Position numbers and translations under genes: made by a program. Positions 53,146-64,000 of a stretch of 64,000 nucleotides of DNA are shown here, piece by piece. Where the stretch lies: contig CM043952.1 of assembly GCA_014529385.2 (NCBI GenBank), positions 69,817,370-69,881,369 on the forward strand. The letters are read 5' to 3'. Source of the stretch: Adiantum capillus-veneris (taxonomy: Eukaryota; Streptophyta; Polypodiopsida; Polypodiales; Pteridaceae). Positions within the stretch are counted from its first letter, which is position 1. Every line of letters begins with the position of its first letter. The notes below the pieces were generated by a model that saw only the letters and a list, made by a program, of their open reading frames with translations, was not told the DNA's origin and did no database searches.

Positions 53146-53358
53146 TTAAAACAAAACAAAAATATAGACGTCCAAACTAAGGTCGTACCTAATGAGAGGC
53201 AAAATAAAGGGATTTACTGATGCGTTTATCTCTGCCAACCTAAGAAGACCTAAAATTCTACGAATTACACGTTGAAATTTCAACTTAGTACTAACAATTA
53301 TGTGTACCTTTTTCCTTGCAATGGGAATGAAGGGATCATACAAATTCTCGTGATTCAT
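53146..53358 (-). CDS. leader ORF-c copy in element C
   Basis: 70 codons, MNHENLYDPFIPIARKK, then LKFQRVIRRILGLLRLAEIN, SVNPFILPLIRYDLSLDV and a YIFVLF end. A second, diverged ORF-c 22 bp upstream of the one fused to gag, so element C has a tandem pair. Confidence 0.58.
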   Translation of the reverse strand: MNHENLYDPFIPIARKKVHIIVSTKLKFQRVIRRILGLLRLAEINASVNPFILPLIRYDLSLDVYIFVLF

Positions 53359-53419
53359 GCAAGCTGCTTGATTATGCTAAAGGTTGAGTCTACACAAAAC
53401 ATACACAAGCCGTCCTCAA

Positions 53420-53430
53420 TGGGGGCACCA
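53420..53430 (-). other. element C primer-binding site
   Basis: Minus strand TGGTGCCCCCA, three bases after the LTR end CCTCA; followed by TTGAGGACGGC, comparable to CTGAGGAGGGC in A. Confidence 0.72.
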
Positions 53431-53572
53431 ATTTGAGGCGGTCCGGGGCGGGCAACAAGAAGAGTGGTCTCTAAGCACCCTTCTAGGATCTCGTGCTACA
53501 CACACACAAACCCGCAACCTAACCCTACATAAATTTGGGGCACCACTTAGTTTTGGATGCGAACTAGGACGC

Positions 53573-53574
<2 letters not shown>

Positions 53575-53659
<85 letters not shown>
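53575..53659. repeat. (AG)n microsatellite in element C LTR
   Basis: About 42 AG units in the LTR downstream region. Confidence 0.95.
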
Positions 53660-53662
<3 letters not shown>

Positions 53663-54317
53663 TGCTCGCACGGCCTGCTTTGAAATGTATCGACAGTGAT
53701 CAAGCAAACACAATTATATGTGTAGGAAAGAGAGAGAAAGGGGGAGGGGATGCTTGTTGCATTGATACCTTCTTACAAATCTGTCACGACCAATCAAAGT
53801 GAGATTAGTATTTGTTCAACATAGCTTGAGTAAATTACACCACAACACATCACAAGAAAAGCCACCCCAATCACTGTCTTAAGGCCAGGGGAGTCCTCTC
53901 CACCCTGTTTCCCTCTTACAGTATGTGGAATTTATGGTTGAATTGATGACAACACCTAGAAACAAGTTATCAAGAACTTAAAAAAACACCAAGACACTTA
54001 CACATCATTGTTGTCCATTACTTCACGTTGGAAGAGAGACAAAGTATCCAAGCTTAGTCCAAATCCACCCTCCTTGATTCAACAAATGTTGGGTTTACAC
54101 CAGTAGGAGAAATGATAGATCTCTCAATTGAATGATCAATCTCTCTTACAATGGCATAGAGTTACCTTTCTAATCACCCCTAATACAACACATGCATATA
54201 CATCAGACAATGAGATTCCACTCAAGAGCTCCTTCTAAAGAGGTTGAGCTTGGCTTCTCAAGCTATAGCATAGTGCTCTTGCTTATGCATCCCCCACTTT
54301 TGTGCTAGCTGCACCCT

Positions 54318-54328
54318 CCTTTTATAGC
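54318..54328 (-). promoter_or_regulatory. TATA box of element C LTR
   Basis: Minus strand GCTATAAAAGG, comparable to the TATA boxes of A and B LTRs. Confidence 0.6.
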
Positions 54329-54500
54329 AATTTTGAGGGCTAGGGTTACTCCTCTAACCATGGTTGGGTTAGATTTTCAGCAGTTATCTAATTTCTTTTG
54401 CTTGGAATTATCAAGAAGTGGATAGATGAAGAAGAGAGAGAGGAGAGAAGTGGAGGTGATAGGACTTTTCATAGTAGATTAGTGTTAGTAAATTAGTAGA

Positions 54501-55918
54501 GTTATTATTTTTATTGATTCACAAATGGAATTGGATGTTTACAATGGGAGTATCCATGTAGGATACAAATAAGGAAGAAAAAACTCTTAAAGTAAGAAAA
54601 TATGGATTTCTTACAATGTTGATGCTCCAAGTGTCTTGAGTAGGGTCAATTTTGACGCTTGTTGACGGTCCACTAGCTTTGACGGTACATTTTTTCTCCA
54701 CTCTTGACCTTCCTTGGGAGCCAAGGTAAGTGAACATGAGAAACCAGTCACCATGATGCTGTCTTTCAAGAGAAGAGGCTGAATTTTGTGATTTTTTTTA
54801 TAGATATGGATAATATGGATGAGGAAAAATGAGACTAGGTGGTCAATTTTGGAATGGAAGTGCGTGTAGGAGACATGAGTTCACCATAGTTTCTCTTTTT
54901 CTTCAAGGTTGAGAAGAAGGTGAGTAGGGTGCAGAGAGGTGGGGATGATGAGTGGAGAAGTGTGTGTGAAAGAGGAAAATGATAAAGTGGAAGAGGGAGT
55001 GTGGCTGCATAGCATGGGCAAACTGGGGTCCACCAATAAAATCATAGCTCACAGCTCGTAGCTCACAAAAATATGAAAAACTTGGAGGTGAAATCTCAAC
55101 CCACGAGCTACAACTTTTGTTTGTATCAACTTTTCAAATTCGGAGAGCATGTGATCTTTAAAAATTCAGCAAAATCGACTATTTTTTTCCACTGCGCAAA
55201 GTCCTTGTGAGGTCCTTCTGTGGATGATTCTTTTGAATACCTCCAAGAGTGAGCCCCCCATAGTGCATGCATGCATGCCACATACCCTTGACCTTATTTG
55301 GTAGGTCTATAATTGAAGATATTGTTGAGATCATGATATAAGTGAATAGTACAACTAAGAAAATCAAATATTGAGGGGTCTAAAAAAATCAAATATAAAT
55401 AATATAAGTGGAAAAAATATAAAGGGGTCAAAATAAATCTCTCTCATTATAAGTCTACCATAAAAAGATGAATATTTTTGGTGGTATAATTTATGAGAGT
55501 AATAGAGAATAGATGTAGGAAGGAAAAAATCACAATAGTGAAAAAATATAAAACTAGTTTTTTTGGATTTTTGTTGGGATGGAGTTACACCAAAAATAAG
55601 AGAAGCTTGCATGAAATTATTTTTATATGGAATAAAGAGTATGCAAAATGGTAAGAAAAAATATGGTAATGGTGAGTCAATGTACATAGCATAAATAACA
55701 CACCATAGGTAGAAATATTTAAATAAATACCAAAATAATTATGAAAAATCATTTTATTTAGGCCCTATATACAATGAAATATTTACACACAAATGGACCA
55801 TAATATACTTATAATTTTTACTTTTTTATTTTTTATTTTTTTGGCTCAACTAGCCCAGTGACTAGCTAATTGAGGGTTTTTAAGAAGACATGGGAAAAGT
55901 CCCCTAATTCACACACAC
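54501..55918. other. gene-free AT-rich stretch
   Basis: No protein signature on either strand. It may hold the rest of the C LTR and the 3' end of element D. Short TGCATGCATGCATGCC at about 55265. Confidence 0.45.
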
Positions 55919-55959
55919 CTATATACAGTGAAATGGTAGGGATAGCCACAGTGTTTGGA

Positions 55960-56760
55960 TGAATTTGGTAGGGTGGGTTAACTCACTATGGCAATTACAG
56001 AGAGCCGAAAAACGGCTATCAGTACCATTCGGAACACTCCCTACCTTGGAAGGGCCCTCCCACTTAATTTGAAACTTCTTTTGGAATGTCTTGTCCAGTT
56101 TACTGTTGTAGTGCAAAACCAAGTCATGTTTCTTAATACCCTTAATTTTGACCTTTTCATTTATCTTTGCTTAAGCCCTATCTTCCATCTGCCCATAATA
56201 CTCCAATGTGCTCATCCTATCCAGCTGAACCTCTTGTAATTGTAAGAGCCTCTCTTGGAATGCATCACTAGGTGGCCCAAGAAACTTCTCTAGCATCTTG
56301 ACCGCAGGCAACTCTACGTCCACAAGCAATAGTGCTTCCTTTCCATATACCAAATGAAATGGAGTAAGCCCTGTACCTGTCTTTATCGAAGTACGATAAG
56401 CCCATAATGCACTAGGCAATTCCAAATTCCAATTCTTTCCTTGGTGCTCTGTCACTTTCGTAAGGATTTGTACCAACTCACCATTGAATCTTTCATTTAA
56501 GCCATTACACTACGGATAATAAGGAGTGGTATGCTGGTGCCTAATCTTCGTCTTTGCGCATAAAAAGTCTAGCAGTTTAGCTCTAAATCTTGGCCCCTTA
56601 TCCGAAAGTAGCTCTAGTGGCACCCCAAACTTACAACATATTTCATCGTACACAAATTTTCCCACATCCTTTGTGGTGATTTGTTTTACTGCTATAGACT
56701 CTGCCCATCTAGAGAGATAGTCCACTGCAATCAAAATATAGCTTTTGCCCATGCTTGTGA
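55960..56760 (-). pseudogene. element D integrase
   Basis: GKSYILIAVDYLSRWAES, FGVPLELLSDKGPRFRAK (second catalytic D), HQHTTPYYP, a TAG, then CNGLNERFNGELVQ (catalytic E), ALWAYRTSIKTGTGLTPFHL, and a C-terminal KKFQIKWEGPSKVGSV module. The first catalytic D region (around 56770-56800) is disrupted. Confidence 0.8.
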
Positions 56761-57293
56761 TAGATAATGGGCCTATTGTATCAATCCCCCACTTTTAAAA
56801 CACATCAAAGGCTATAATGGTTTTTCGTAGATCTAGCTTCAACACCTCTTCCCAAATGCTTGACATCTACTGCAAGACCTACACCAATGGTGAACATCCT
56901 TGTGCAAACTAAGCCATATATACCCCTCTTGCAAGATCTTATGCAAGGTGATCTTTAGAGAAAAATGTCCGCCACATGCGCCTTCATGATTCTCTTCCAA
57001 CACTCTGTAAAGATCCTCCTACCAAGGTACACGTCTCAACACAAGATCAGCCCCTTTCATGTATAAGACACCACCAATCAATTTGTACTTGTATGCTCTA
57101 CACACAAAACCATACTTCTTAGAGTTCTGAATGTCCTTTGGAATGATTCCTGTTAGAAAATCTTCTCTTCTAGAGCCAAACTGTCCCGGCCCTGATAAAG
57201 AGGTAAATTGTTCCTCAACACAAATAGCTCCCCAATCATGCTTTGAGCTGCTTCATGTGACTCTCCATTTAGAGCACGTTCAATGTGTTTAAT

Positions 57294-57794
57294 TCACCAT
57301 GCTTCAAACTTTTTTAACAGGCCTTTAATTCTAAAACACATTTCCTTCAATGAGGTGTTCTTGCTCTTCCACACACCCAACACTTGCTTCACAACTAACA
57401 AGGCATCACCTTTTATGCTCAACCTTCTAATCCCATGCTTCAAACAAATGTGTAATCCGGCTTCCAATGTAGAATATTCAGCCTCATTGTTACAATGCAC
57501 ATCCAATTTGAACCCTCTCTTACATAGTAGCTTCCGCTCTGGATCATAAAGTGCTATACCCCCTGAAGCCGCATCATGGCTCTTTCTGTGTGAGCCATCA
57601 AAGAACAACACATGTGCATTTATGATATGTGGCACTTCTTCAACTACCCTTCTCACCACCTCTTCCTTAACAAGAAGGGGATTCTCCTTCCAAGTCAACA
57701 AATCAGCTAGGATAGCTCTTGTACCGTCTTCCACTAAAAAAGAGAGCTCAAACTCTTGCAGCTCAATTACCCATTTCTTGACCACATTTGGCAT
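57294..57794 (-). pseudogene. element D second RNase H
   Basis: HVLFFDGSHRKSHDAASGGI, CNNEAEYSTLEAGL, IKGDALLVVKQVLG. D-E-D acidic residues are kept; the last Asp block is lost after KKFEAW. Confidence 0.8.
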
Positions 57795-58186
57795 GTTAGT
57801 GCCATTAATTAACTGTGGAAAAAAGGATTAACTTGTCAAGAAAAAAAAAGGTCGTGGTAGCAAGTAATGACAAAATCGTTGACAAGCAAATATTACACTG
57901 GCCATCACTAGCTCTACTTCCGAGAATTTTCTCTCTGCTACCAACTTCACTCAGCTTGCACAATACACTAGCCTCATATAATGGCTGCCCTTCCCCTTTT
58001 GAAATAGCATGGCTCCAATGGCACCATCACCTACTGATGGATTTACATAAAACACTTGCTCCCAATCAAGAGCCTGCATGGCTAACAACCCCCTAACACT
58101 TCTTTCACCTCTTGAAACACTTCTTCGCACTTGTCATCCCATTGCAATGGATCATGCTTTGCCACTTGTTATAATGGATAAAGGAG

Positions 58187-58875
58187 CTATGAAGACAATG
58201 GAATAAACCACGCCATGTACTTCACGTTGTGTATAAAGATTTCCAATTGCTTTGTACTCTTAGGTGATGGAAGAAGAATAAGAGACTTAACCTTCTCTGG
58301 ATCATCCTCAATGCCATTTTCTGACACCATATGGCCCAATAACTTCACCCTTGGCTGTGCTAGATGAAATTTCTTTGGATTTAGTTGTCCTCCACATTCA
58401 TCATATCGAGCCAATACCATCTACATCTTCTCATGGTGTTTAGCCCTACTGCTGTAGACACAAAAGTCATCCATAAAAGCTTTAACACAACTACCAATGA
58501 ATGATTCCAATACCCAATTTTCTCTCTCTTGATAGAAAGATGGTCTATTTGACAACCCAAATGGCAATATCGTGTAGCAATAGCAGCCCCATGGCGTAAT
58601 GAAAGTTGTCTTTGTTCGGTCTTTAAGAGCAATCTTCAATTGAAAATAGCCTGAAAAGCCATCACACACACTATACCTCTCATAACCTCCACTGAATCCA
58701 AGATCTGATAAATGAATGGAAGAGGATATGGGTTCTTCTTAGTAACTGCATTTAAGGGTTTAAAATCTACACAAATCCTCCACTTTCCATCCTTCTTTGG
58801 GATGACTACTACTGGACTCACCCATTCTGTGGTTTTCACTTGGACTATGAACCTTGCCTTCAATAACTTGTCCAC
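58187..58875 (-). pseudogene. element D reverse transcriptase
   Basis: EWVSPVVVIPKKDGKWRICV, DFKPLNAVTKKNPYPLPF, a frameshift near 58660, then MCDGFSGYFQLKIALKDRTK, LPFGLSNRPSFYQ and the catalytic AFMDDFCVY, a stop, then QPRVKLLGHMVSENGIEDDP. The first RNase H (57830-58100) is only traceable in fragments. Confidence 0.82.
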
Positions 58876-59373
58876 CTCTTCTCACAAGGCTTCCATTTTC
58901 TCTTTTCTTAGCCTTTGTCGCACTGGCTTAGCACCTTCCTTCAGCTCTATATGCATCTCTTCTCCCTTGAACCCTCTAATCTCTTCATATGAAGTAATGA
59001 ACAAATCAAGAAAACTAGCCAACATGTGCAAATATATCTCCTTCTCCATACTGTGAGAGGTCTCCACCGATCATTTGTGTCATCAATTCCTGCTTCTTTG
59101 ACAATTCAACCTTGGTTTGCATCAACCCTTCAATCACTTCATAAGGCCCTTCACTTTCATCTTAAATATCATTTGAAAATGCAACTAAACTAGACTAGTG
59201 GGTTTCTTTTTCCATCAGAAGAAATGCAACATCAACATTCTCATCACTGCTAGTAGTACTATCACTGTCCTCATCAGCCACTGTGGAATAGTCTTTATCA
59301 CTGGACTCATCCTCATCTTCATAAATCTCTTCCAAAACTTTCCTTGTGTCCATATTATATAGCTTCTTGGCAC

Positions 59374-59886
59374 CTATCTTTCCATAGAGGCTAATTGTAC
59401 CATGTCTCCAATCTTGAACAACTTCCACTGCACGTAACCATCGTCTACCCAGTATATAGGATATGCTCCCAACCCCGCTGGCATCAGATGAAAATCAACC
59501 ACTGCCTTTGCATCATACACCTCCACTTCTAAGCTCTTTACAACACCCAAACATTTTACATCCTGATGGTTTGCCAATCTAATCCAAAAGCCTGACACCC
59601 CAGTTACTGTAAGACCCATCTTCTCAACGCATGAGTGTGTTATGACACATATTTGGGCTCCTCCATCAACACAACCTTGTCCCAGATTTTTTATTTTGTG
59701 CCACACATCTACTATTGGACAAATGTCTGGTAGCTCATCCATCGCCAACACCTTCACTGAACCTCTCTCTGGTTCTTTCTCCATTGGATTAACCATCCCC
59801 TTCCACTGTCGCTTTAGCTTAGGTACCATCTCTATAAGCTTCCCAAAAGTAACATCTGCTTTCCTGCTTATCAAATACTCCTTCAA
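59374..59886 (-). pseudogene. element D protease
   Basis: LGQGCVDGGAQICVITHS with the same DGGA active site as A and C. The usual ILGRPWL signature has decayed to IYWVDDGY. The linker LKRQWKGMVNP precedes it, as RRQWTKMVS does in A. Confidence 0.78.
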
Positions 59887-60171
59887 GTCATAGCTTAATT
59901 GCCCATCCCTTAGTGGAAAATATGAAACATGAAACTTGCGAGGAAGAGCCCTTCTTTTCCTCTTGGCCTTGACATCCTCATCTTCATGGCTCTTTCCCTT
60001 CTTCTTACTAGGACCTGGGGCATTTATTCCTTCCTTATCTTGTAGACTAAACTAGACTAACTCTACCTACCAACCTAGAATAGTTATCTGAACACATTCA
60101 ACTCATTCCACATAAATTATCTATGCTCAATGCGTAGATGTTCTCTTCATTTTTGGAATTAATCAAGATAC

Positions 60172-61700
60172 TCACATGCCACTATTTGATAATAAATCTA
60201 TTAGAGTCATCACAAACCTGAGCAAATTGTCCCACAATGTTCTTCTTAGCACCATTAGATCAATGTTTTTTGCTAAAGGCAATAGTGCATGACATGTATG
60301 ACATAAAAATGTACTAGCAGGATCTACAATTAATGTTTTAGTGCAACAATGAGAGCACCAAACTCTTTCCCTTCCTTCATAATACACTCAATACTGACCA
60401 TGTTGATGATTTCTCCTTAGTACACCTATCTGATGAGGTGGATTTGGATGTTGGTTAGTCGCTTAGATCACAACATTGGGTTGATCAAAATATTCTTTGG
60501 CTATATTATATTGACCATGATCTAAACAAATTTGGGTTTCATGTTCTTGAATTTGATGTACACTACCACCAATTGGCATGTCAATTTTAGATGGGGACAC
60601 CAATGATCTCAAGGAATCTCTTTCCATCTTTGATTGTTTCATGATTATTTCTTTCTCTTTCCTACTCTGTGATGGTAGTCCTTCTTGAATGGCTAAGAGG
60701 GCTGCTTGGACTTCTTGAAAGGTAGTGAGAACTTCTTTTTCTTGTATTTTTTTACCAACAACAATGTTGTTGGAGTCGCCACACATCATCTCATGGGCAT
60801 TTTATACTATGGAAAAAATGGTATTCAAGTGGAGAAGGTATTGCATGACTATTAGACAAATGCCGTATAAGTGTTTACATTTTGATTCCCAATTTGAACA
60901 CTCACAATAGTTACTTTGTAAGCTCATATAGTATCATATATTTGGGGTATTCATGCTCCAAATTTGAAATTGAAACAACATATCATCCACAACTTGCAAG
61001 CTTGTTGGGTCCTCTTTGTATCTTTGCAAGAGCTTCTCCACTTCTTTTAGTCGATGTGTGTGCCTTTTAGAGGATCCACTTTTCCCGAATCGCTTTGAAC
61101 CGGCTAGCAACAATACATGTTTCATTCATATTAGGAGAGTTTCCAAGTAATTGGCAAGAGAAATTTGTAAAACCATACCTATTTCTTGCTTTTTTTTTTT
61201 GAAGAATCTCAACAAGGTTCCCCCCATGCAATTCCAAGTCTTAGAGTCTCTCACAAGGGCATGCAATAACTTTACAATTGATTGATTGATACTTGCTTCC
61301 AAAAGGATATACTTTATGTATTGCCACAATCGCTCTACTAAATTTGTAGTTTCCACCTTGCCGTGGTTGAAAAGTCTCCCAAACTTTGGCTATCATTTTC
61401 TCAACATGCAAGAATCACCACGCCAACCATTTTCAAAACATGCTACAAGAAAAATAAATACATGTAGGAGAATAGTATCAACTCAAGCCTTCTTGGTGCT
61501 GAACCAAGACAATGACACATGGAACAAAATTTGGAATCAATTCCCATTTGTATCGTGCATCCAAAAATATGGATCTTCCTCCACTACATTGAGTAAAGCT
61601 TCTAGTTCTTGTTGTGATTTGTCAATAACAAGAGCACTAGGATGGATATGCTTAATTTTAGAGAGCACTACATAGTGTTAGCTCTAACGCTATAAACTCA
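60172..61700 (-). pseudogene. MULE-like transposase relic with SWIM finger
   Basis: Minus strand, going down from about 61700: FENGWRGDSCMLRK, NLVERLWQYIKYILLEASIN, MGGTLLRFFKKKKQE, SLQVVDDMLFQFQ, then NYCECSNWESKCKHLYGICL at about 60845-60910, a SWIM finger of the form C-x-C-x7-C-x-H. A long charged tail follows (KKIQEKEVLTTFQEVQAALL), then a zinc-ribbon-like WCSHCCTKTLIVD...FLCHTCHALL at 60240-60360. MULE transposases and FAR1/FHY3-like proteins share the SWIM finger. The DDE core would lie upstream and is not recognisable. Several stops and frame changes. Confidence 0.6.
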
Positions 61701-62199
61701 TGGTGGCCACCAAAAATCTAGTATTCCACCTCAATAGCCTCAAAATGACTCATTCTGTAGAGTGGCTAACCAATCGGTGTACTGTCTAATATGCCATGTT
61801 GCACGGATCATGTCGGTGATAATCCTGGTGGTCTATCATTGGAATATACATCTTAATATTCCATCAACGTATTTTTTAATTGATTAGTAACATTTTCTTA
61901 TTGATAAGATATCATCATAGCCATTGCAGGGAGAGAAGAGAGAGAAGCATGCGATGTTGAGGAATTTTCAATAGAATCAACATTTGAAGGAAAGAGTAAC
62001 ACAAGAAAACATCTTCTATTTTACTATTAAAAGTGAGCTTCATAAGATCTATTGTATATATGAGTGGTGAGAAAGGCACATCCTTCTCTCCTAATAAAAA
62101 AACATGTGTGTCCTATGATTCAAACATAGAAATATTGTGCTTGTAGCTATGCTTGAGTGATGATCGTGGGTTGTGCAACCATTATCAACTAAGTACCAC
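61701..62199. other. gene-free stretch
   Basis: No domain seen. It separates the SWIM relic from element E protease. Confidence 0.45.
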
Positions 62200-62262
62200 A
62201 TCTATCCACTCCATATTCATAAACTAGAAATCTATCCACTCCATATTCATAAACTAGAAATC
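62200..62262. repeat. 30-bp tandem duplication
   Basis: ATCTATCCACTCCATATTCA with ATAAACTAGAA repeated twice (about 62200 and 62230), at the end of the element E protease. Confidence 0.9.
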
Positions 62263-63653
62263 TATGAACATGTTATACCCTTGAATTTCCAATAGTACAA
62301 CTCTCACTTGAGTGTCCCACACCTCAGCGTCATGGACATTCATCATCGCTACCTTGTAATAGTAGGAACTCAGAGTCTAGGCCAACTTGAGCCGTTGCAC
62401 TAACCCATAGTTAAGAATATTGTGTGAGGCACCATCATCTACCAAGATATGCACCTTATGCCCTTGAATAGACAATATTCATGCACCACCTTGATGTGTG
62501 CTACTTTCACATTGGAGAAACAGGAGGAAGACTCAAGAGGAAATAGTTGCACCATGTGGCAATGCTCTCTCTTTTCCTTATGTAGCAAATTTCCCCTTGG
62601 GATAATCCTTTTTGCCATGGCCGCTTCTTAAACATTGAAAAAATATTTTTTCCTTTTTTTGCCTTCTCAAAATCTTCTATAGAGAGAGGCCCTCTAGACC
62701 CCTTGGGTTTCTTGGATGCCTCTGAATTGGCTACTATAAGCTTTCTTTTATTGTGCCCATTATGTGTATGTGTTTTACCATGTGTAGTGTCAGGCACATG
62801 AGCATTGTGTTGTGTTTTATCATCAAGATCATCATGGACATGAGCTTGCAATATGGCCTCCTCAAGCATCTTGGAATCTCGAGTCTTGACATGCTTCTTA
62901 AGTTTTGGTGTCAGACCATGGATAAGCCCACGCACTTGCTTGAGAATGACATCTTGATAGTGCAAGATATATTCCAACAATGTTTTATGCTATCACATGG
63001 AACACTTATCCCAAGCTGACCAATTTCTATCCGCTTCATTCGTAGAAGAAATTCCTTTCTAAGTACAACCTCAAAGGATGCCCAAGTCTGTGGTATGATG
63101 CCCTTCTCTTTGAGAGACATCCACCATTTATAGGCCTTGCCTTCTAATGTCAAATTTGTTTGCAGTGCCTTGACTGCAACCAAAGTACATCTTAGATTGT
63201 AAATTCCTTCCCACTTACGGAGAAAGATATGCATTGCATCTCTATTGCATGCTCTTTCCTCTCCCTTAAAAGTCAACGGCTTTGTATTTTCAACAAATTG
63301 TCCACCTCCTTTTGGGTGAGAGTGCAGAGAATCCAAAGGGGGACCCTATCCCTAATTGGAGCCTTGCTCCAACATATGTGTATCAACAGAGCCCTTGGTC
63401 TACTGTTGCATATATTGCACTACTAAGGTGGATAATTTACTAACATTATCATTTAAAGATGCAAATTTCTCTATCACAAAAATGCATCCTTGAAGTGCTT
63501 GAAACTCTTGAATATCAAGAAAAATTCATAACTATCATCCCCTCTTGTAGCCACGCGGGTACCCTTCATGAGATTATCTGACCAAGGGCCATCATTGGGA
63601 AGATTGGGTGCATGATTCTCAAAATCAACCGTCATGTTGATATCAAAATCCAT
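62263..63653 (-). pseudogene. element E gag and protease (Ty3 type)
   Basis: Minus strand. A start MDFDINMTVDFENHAP lies near 63653, then after shifts FQALQGCIFVIEKF, LHSHPKGGGQFVENTKPLTF and the Retrotrans_gag core KAYKWWMSLKEKGIIPQTW-ASFEVVLRKEF, GLTPKLKKHVKTRDSKMLEE, and a histidine-rich stretch. Protease follows at about 62250-62465 (HILVDDGASHNILNYG, QRLKLA). The D-D-GAS active site departs from D-[ST]-GAS. The sequence is unlike A-D, closer to chromovirus-type Ty3 elements by the VDxGASHN signature. RT and integrase are not found downstream. Confidence 0.7.
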
Positions 63654-64000
63654 GACGACTATGTGTAGTGCTAGCAAGGAAAGAAAAAGTACCTTCACTA
63701 AAAGATGCCCGTATTCATAGTAATCATTGCAATTTCTAGTAATTAGCCTTGAAAATTACTCTATCAACTTGTAAATGTTTGTTGGAAAGTCATATCAATT
63801 TGGAACAAAAACCAAGAAATTTGGTAAATTTTGTTGCCGACAAACCTCCCTTCAAGATTGTTGCCGATGAGGTGCATGCTATTGCTTGAATTTTTGTTGG
63901 AAGCTTGCTTGCCGTGCAAATCTCGCTCAAAATTGTTGACTATGGTGAGGGTTTCAAAATGAAAGTCTCTTGAAGACTTTCTTACTTGAAAATTGTTGTG
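63654..64000. other. possible leader of element E; nothing else seen
   Basis: AT-rich sequence upstream of the element E gag start. I see no primer site or LTR end before the window stops. Confidence 0.4.

Larger units (their letters stand above)
47866..53434 (-). mobile_element. Ty3/gypsy element C, Tat-like, 3' truncated
   Basis: Minus strand. From the primer site (53420-53430) it runs through leader ORF-c, a second ORF-c fused to gag, gag, protease, RT, two RNase H domains and integrase. All coding blocks from 53124 down to 47968 are in one frame, about 1720 codons, with only about five internal stops before the frame ends at 47968. Homology stops near 47866, at the start of the integrase C-terminal module, so the polypurine tract and 3' LTR are gone. 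ORF-a and ORF-b are absent: only about 60 bp separate the primer site from the first ORF-c. Confidence 0.88.
53434..54500 (-). repeat. element C 5' LTR, outer end not defined
   Basis: On the minus strand it ends GGACCGCCTCA at 53434. It contains a stem of ACTAGG-type halves (53546-53551 and 53563-53568) next to GTGGTGCCCC, a long CT/AG tract (53575-53659) and a TATAAAAG box (54318-54328 region). With no 3' LTR to compare, the outer boundary is a guess based on the promoter position and the sizes of LTRs A and B. Confidence 0.55.
55919..60045 (-). mobile_element. Ty3/gypsy element D, Tat-like, degenerate
   Basis: Minus strand. Blocks in order from high to low coordinates: basic linker, protease, RT, second RNase H, integrase with C-terminal module. 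Gag and both LTRs are missing or unrecognisable, and many stops and shifts separate the blocks. It clearly differs from A and C at protein level, so it is a third family of the same clade. Its upstream end at about 60045 lies 130 bp from the MULE relic. Confidence 0.82.

Noticed and set aside
53384-53703. ORFs on both strands across an AG tract
   Set aside because: Microsatellite translation inside the element C LTR.

Overview
This window looks like nuclear DNA of a land plant with a large, repeat-rich genome. The evidence is several Tat-type Ty3/gypsy retrotransposons with a second RNase H, a CACTA (En/Spm) transposon with plant TNP2/DUF4216 sequence and GT-AG introns, Ty1/copia remnants with a Met-initiator-type primer site, a SWIM-finger MULE relic, and long AG, AC and AT microsatellites. 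A fern or other seed-free plant is my guess, based on the style of a cysteine-rich multicopy gene family near 11.3-31.1 kb. I see no intact housekeeping gene, no rRNA or tRNA gene and no CRISPR array. Most coding sequence belongs to mobile elements and most of it is broken by stops and frameshifts.

Layout. 1-11.3 kb: LTR fragments with Met-initiator primer sites (650-2984, 4806-5234, 10631-10785), one end of a CACTA element (9359), microsatellites and a GGTAC-rich repeat. 11.3-31.1 kb: one decayed gene is split by two nested insertions. Ty3 element A (11583-22154, 4-bp ATGG duplication) and a complete CACTA element (22186-29481, 3-bp TCC duplication) sit 27 bp of original exon apart. Removing both reconnects the reading frame. 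31.2-39.0 kb: Ty3 element B (31553-38573, ATGC duplication) sits in a ~160-bp tandem repeat. B keeps gag but has lost nearly all pol and carries a long extra ORF instead. 39.0-46.8 kb: a long inverted repeat (39693-40797) built around three exact-period 108-bp repeats, next to a 118-codon ORF; a piggyBac-like element with TTAA flanks (41627-42963); a copia tail with its LTR; and a gag relic. 46.8-64 kb, mostly minus strand: Ty3 element C (gag-pol in one frame, 3' end truncated), degenerate Ty3 element D, a MULE/SWIM transposase relic, and the gag-protease part of a further Ty3 element E.

How the parts work together. A, B and C share an unusual primer-binding site (TGGTGCCCCCA), and A, C and D share a DGGA protease active site. 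A, B and C also carry small conserved ORFs between the primer site and gag. One of these (A and B) ends in a CCHC zinc knuckle. Another (A, B, and twice in C) ends in a hydrophobic IF[IV]L tail. B could only move with enzymes supplied by an A-like partner. Its gag is followed, in the -1 frame, by a 489-codon ORF exactly downstream of a canonical CCCAAAC slippery heptamer. The strongest candidates for something undescribed are these leader ORFs, the possible Gag frameshift fusion in B, the hairpin locus at 39.7-40.8 kb and the piggyBac-like element.
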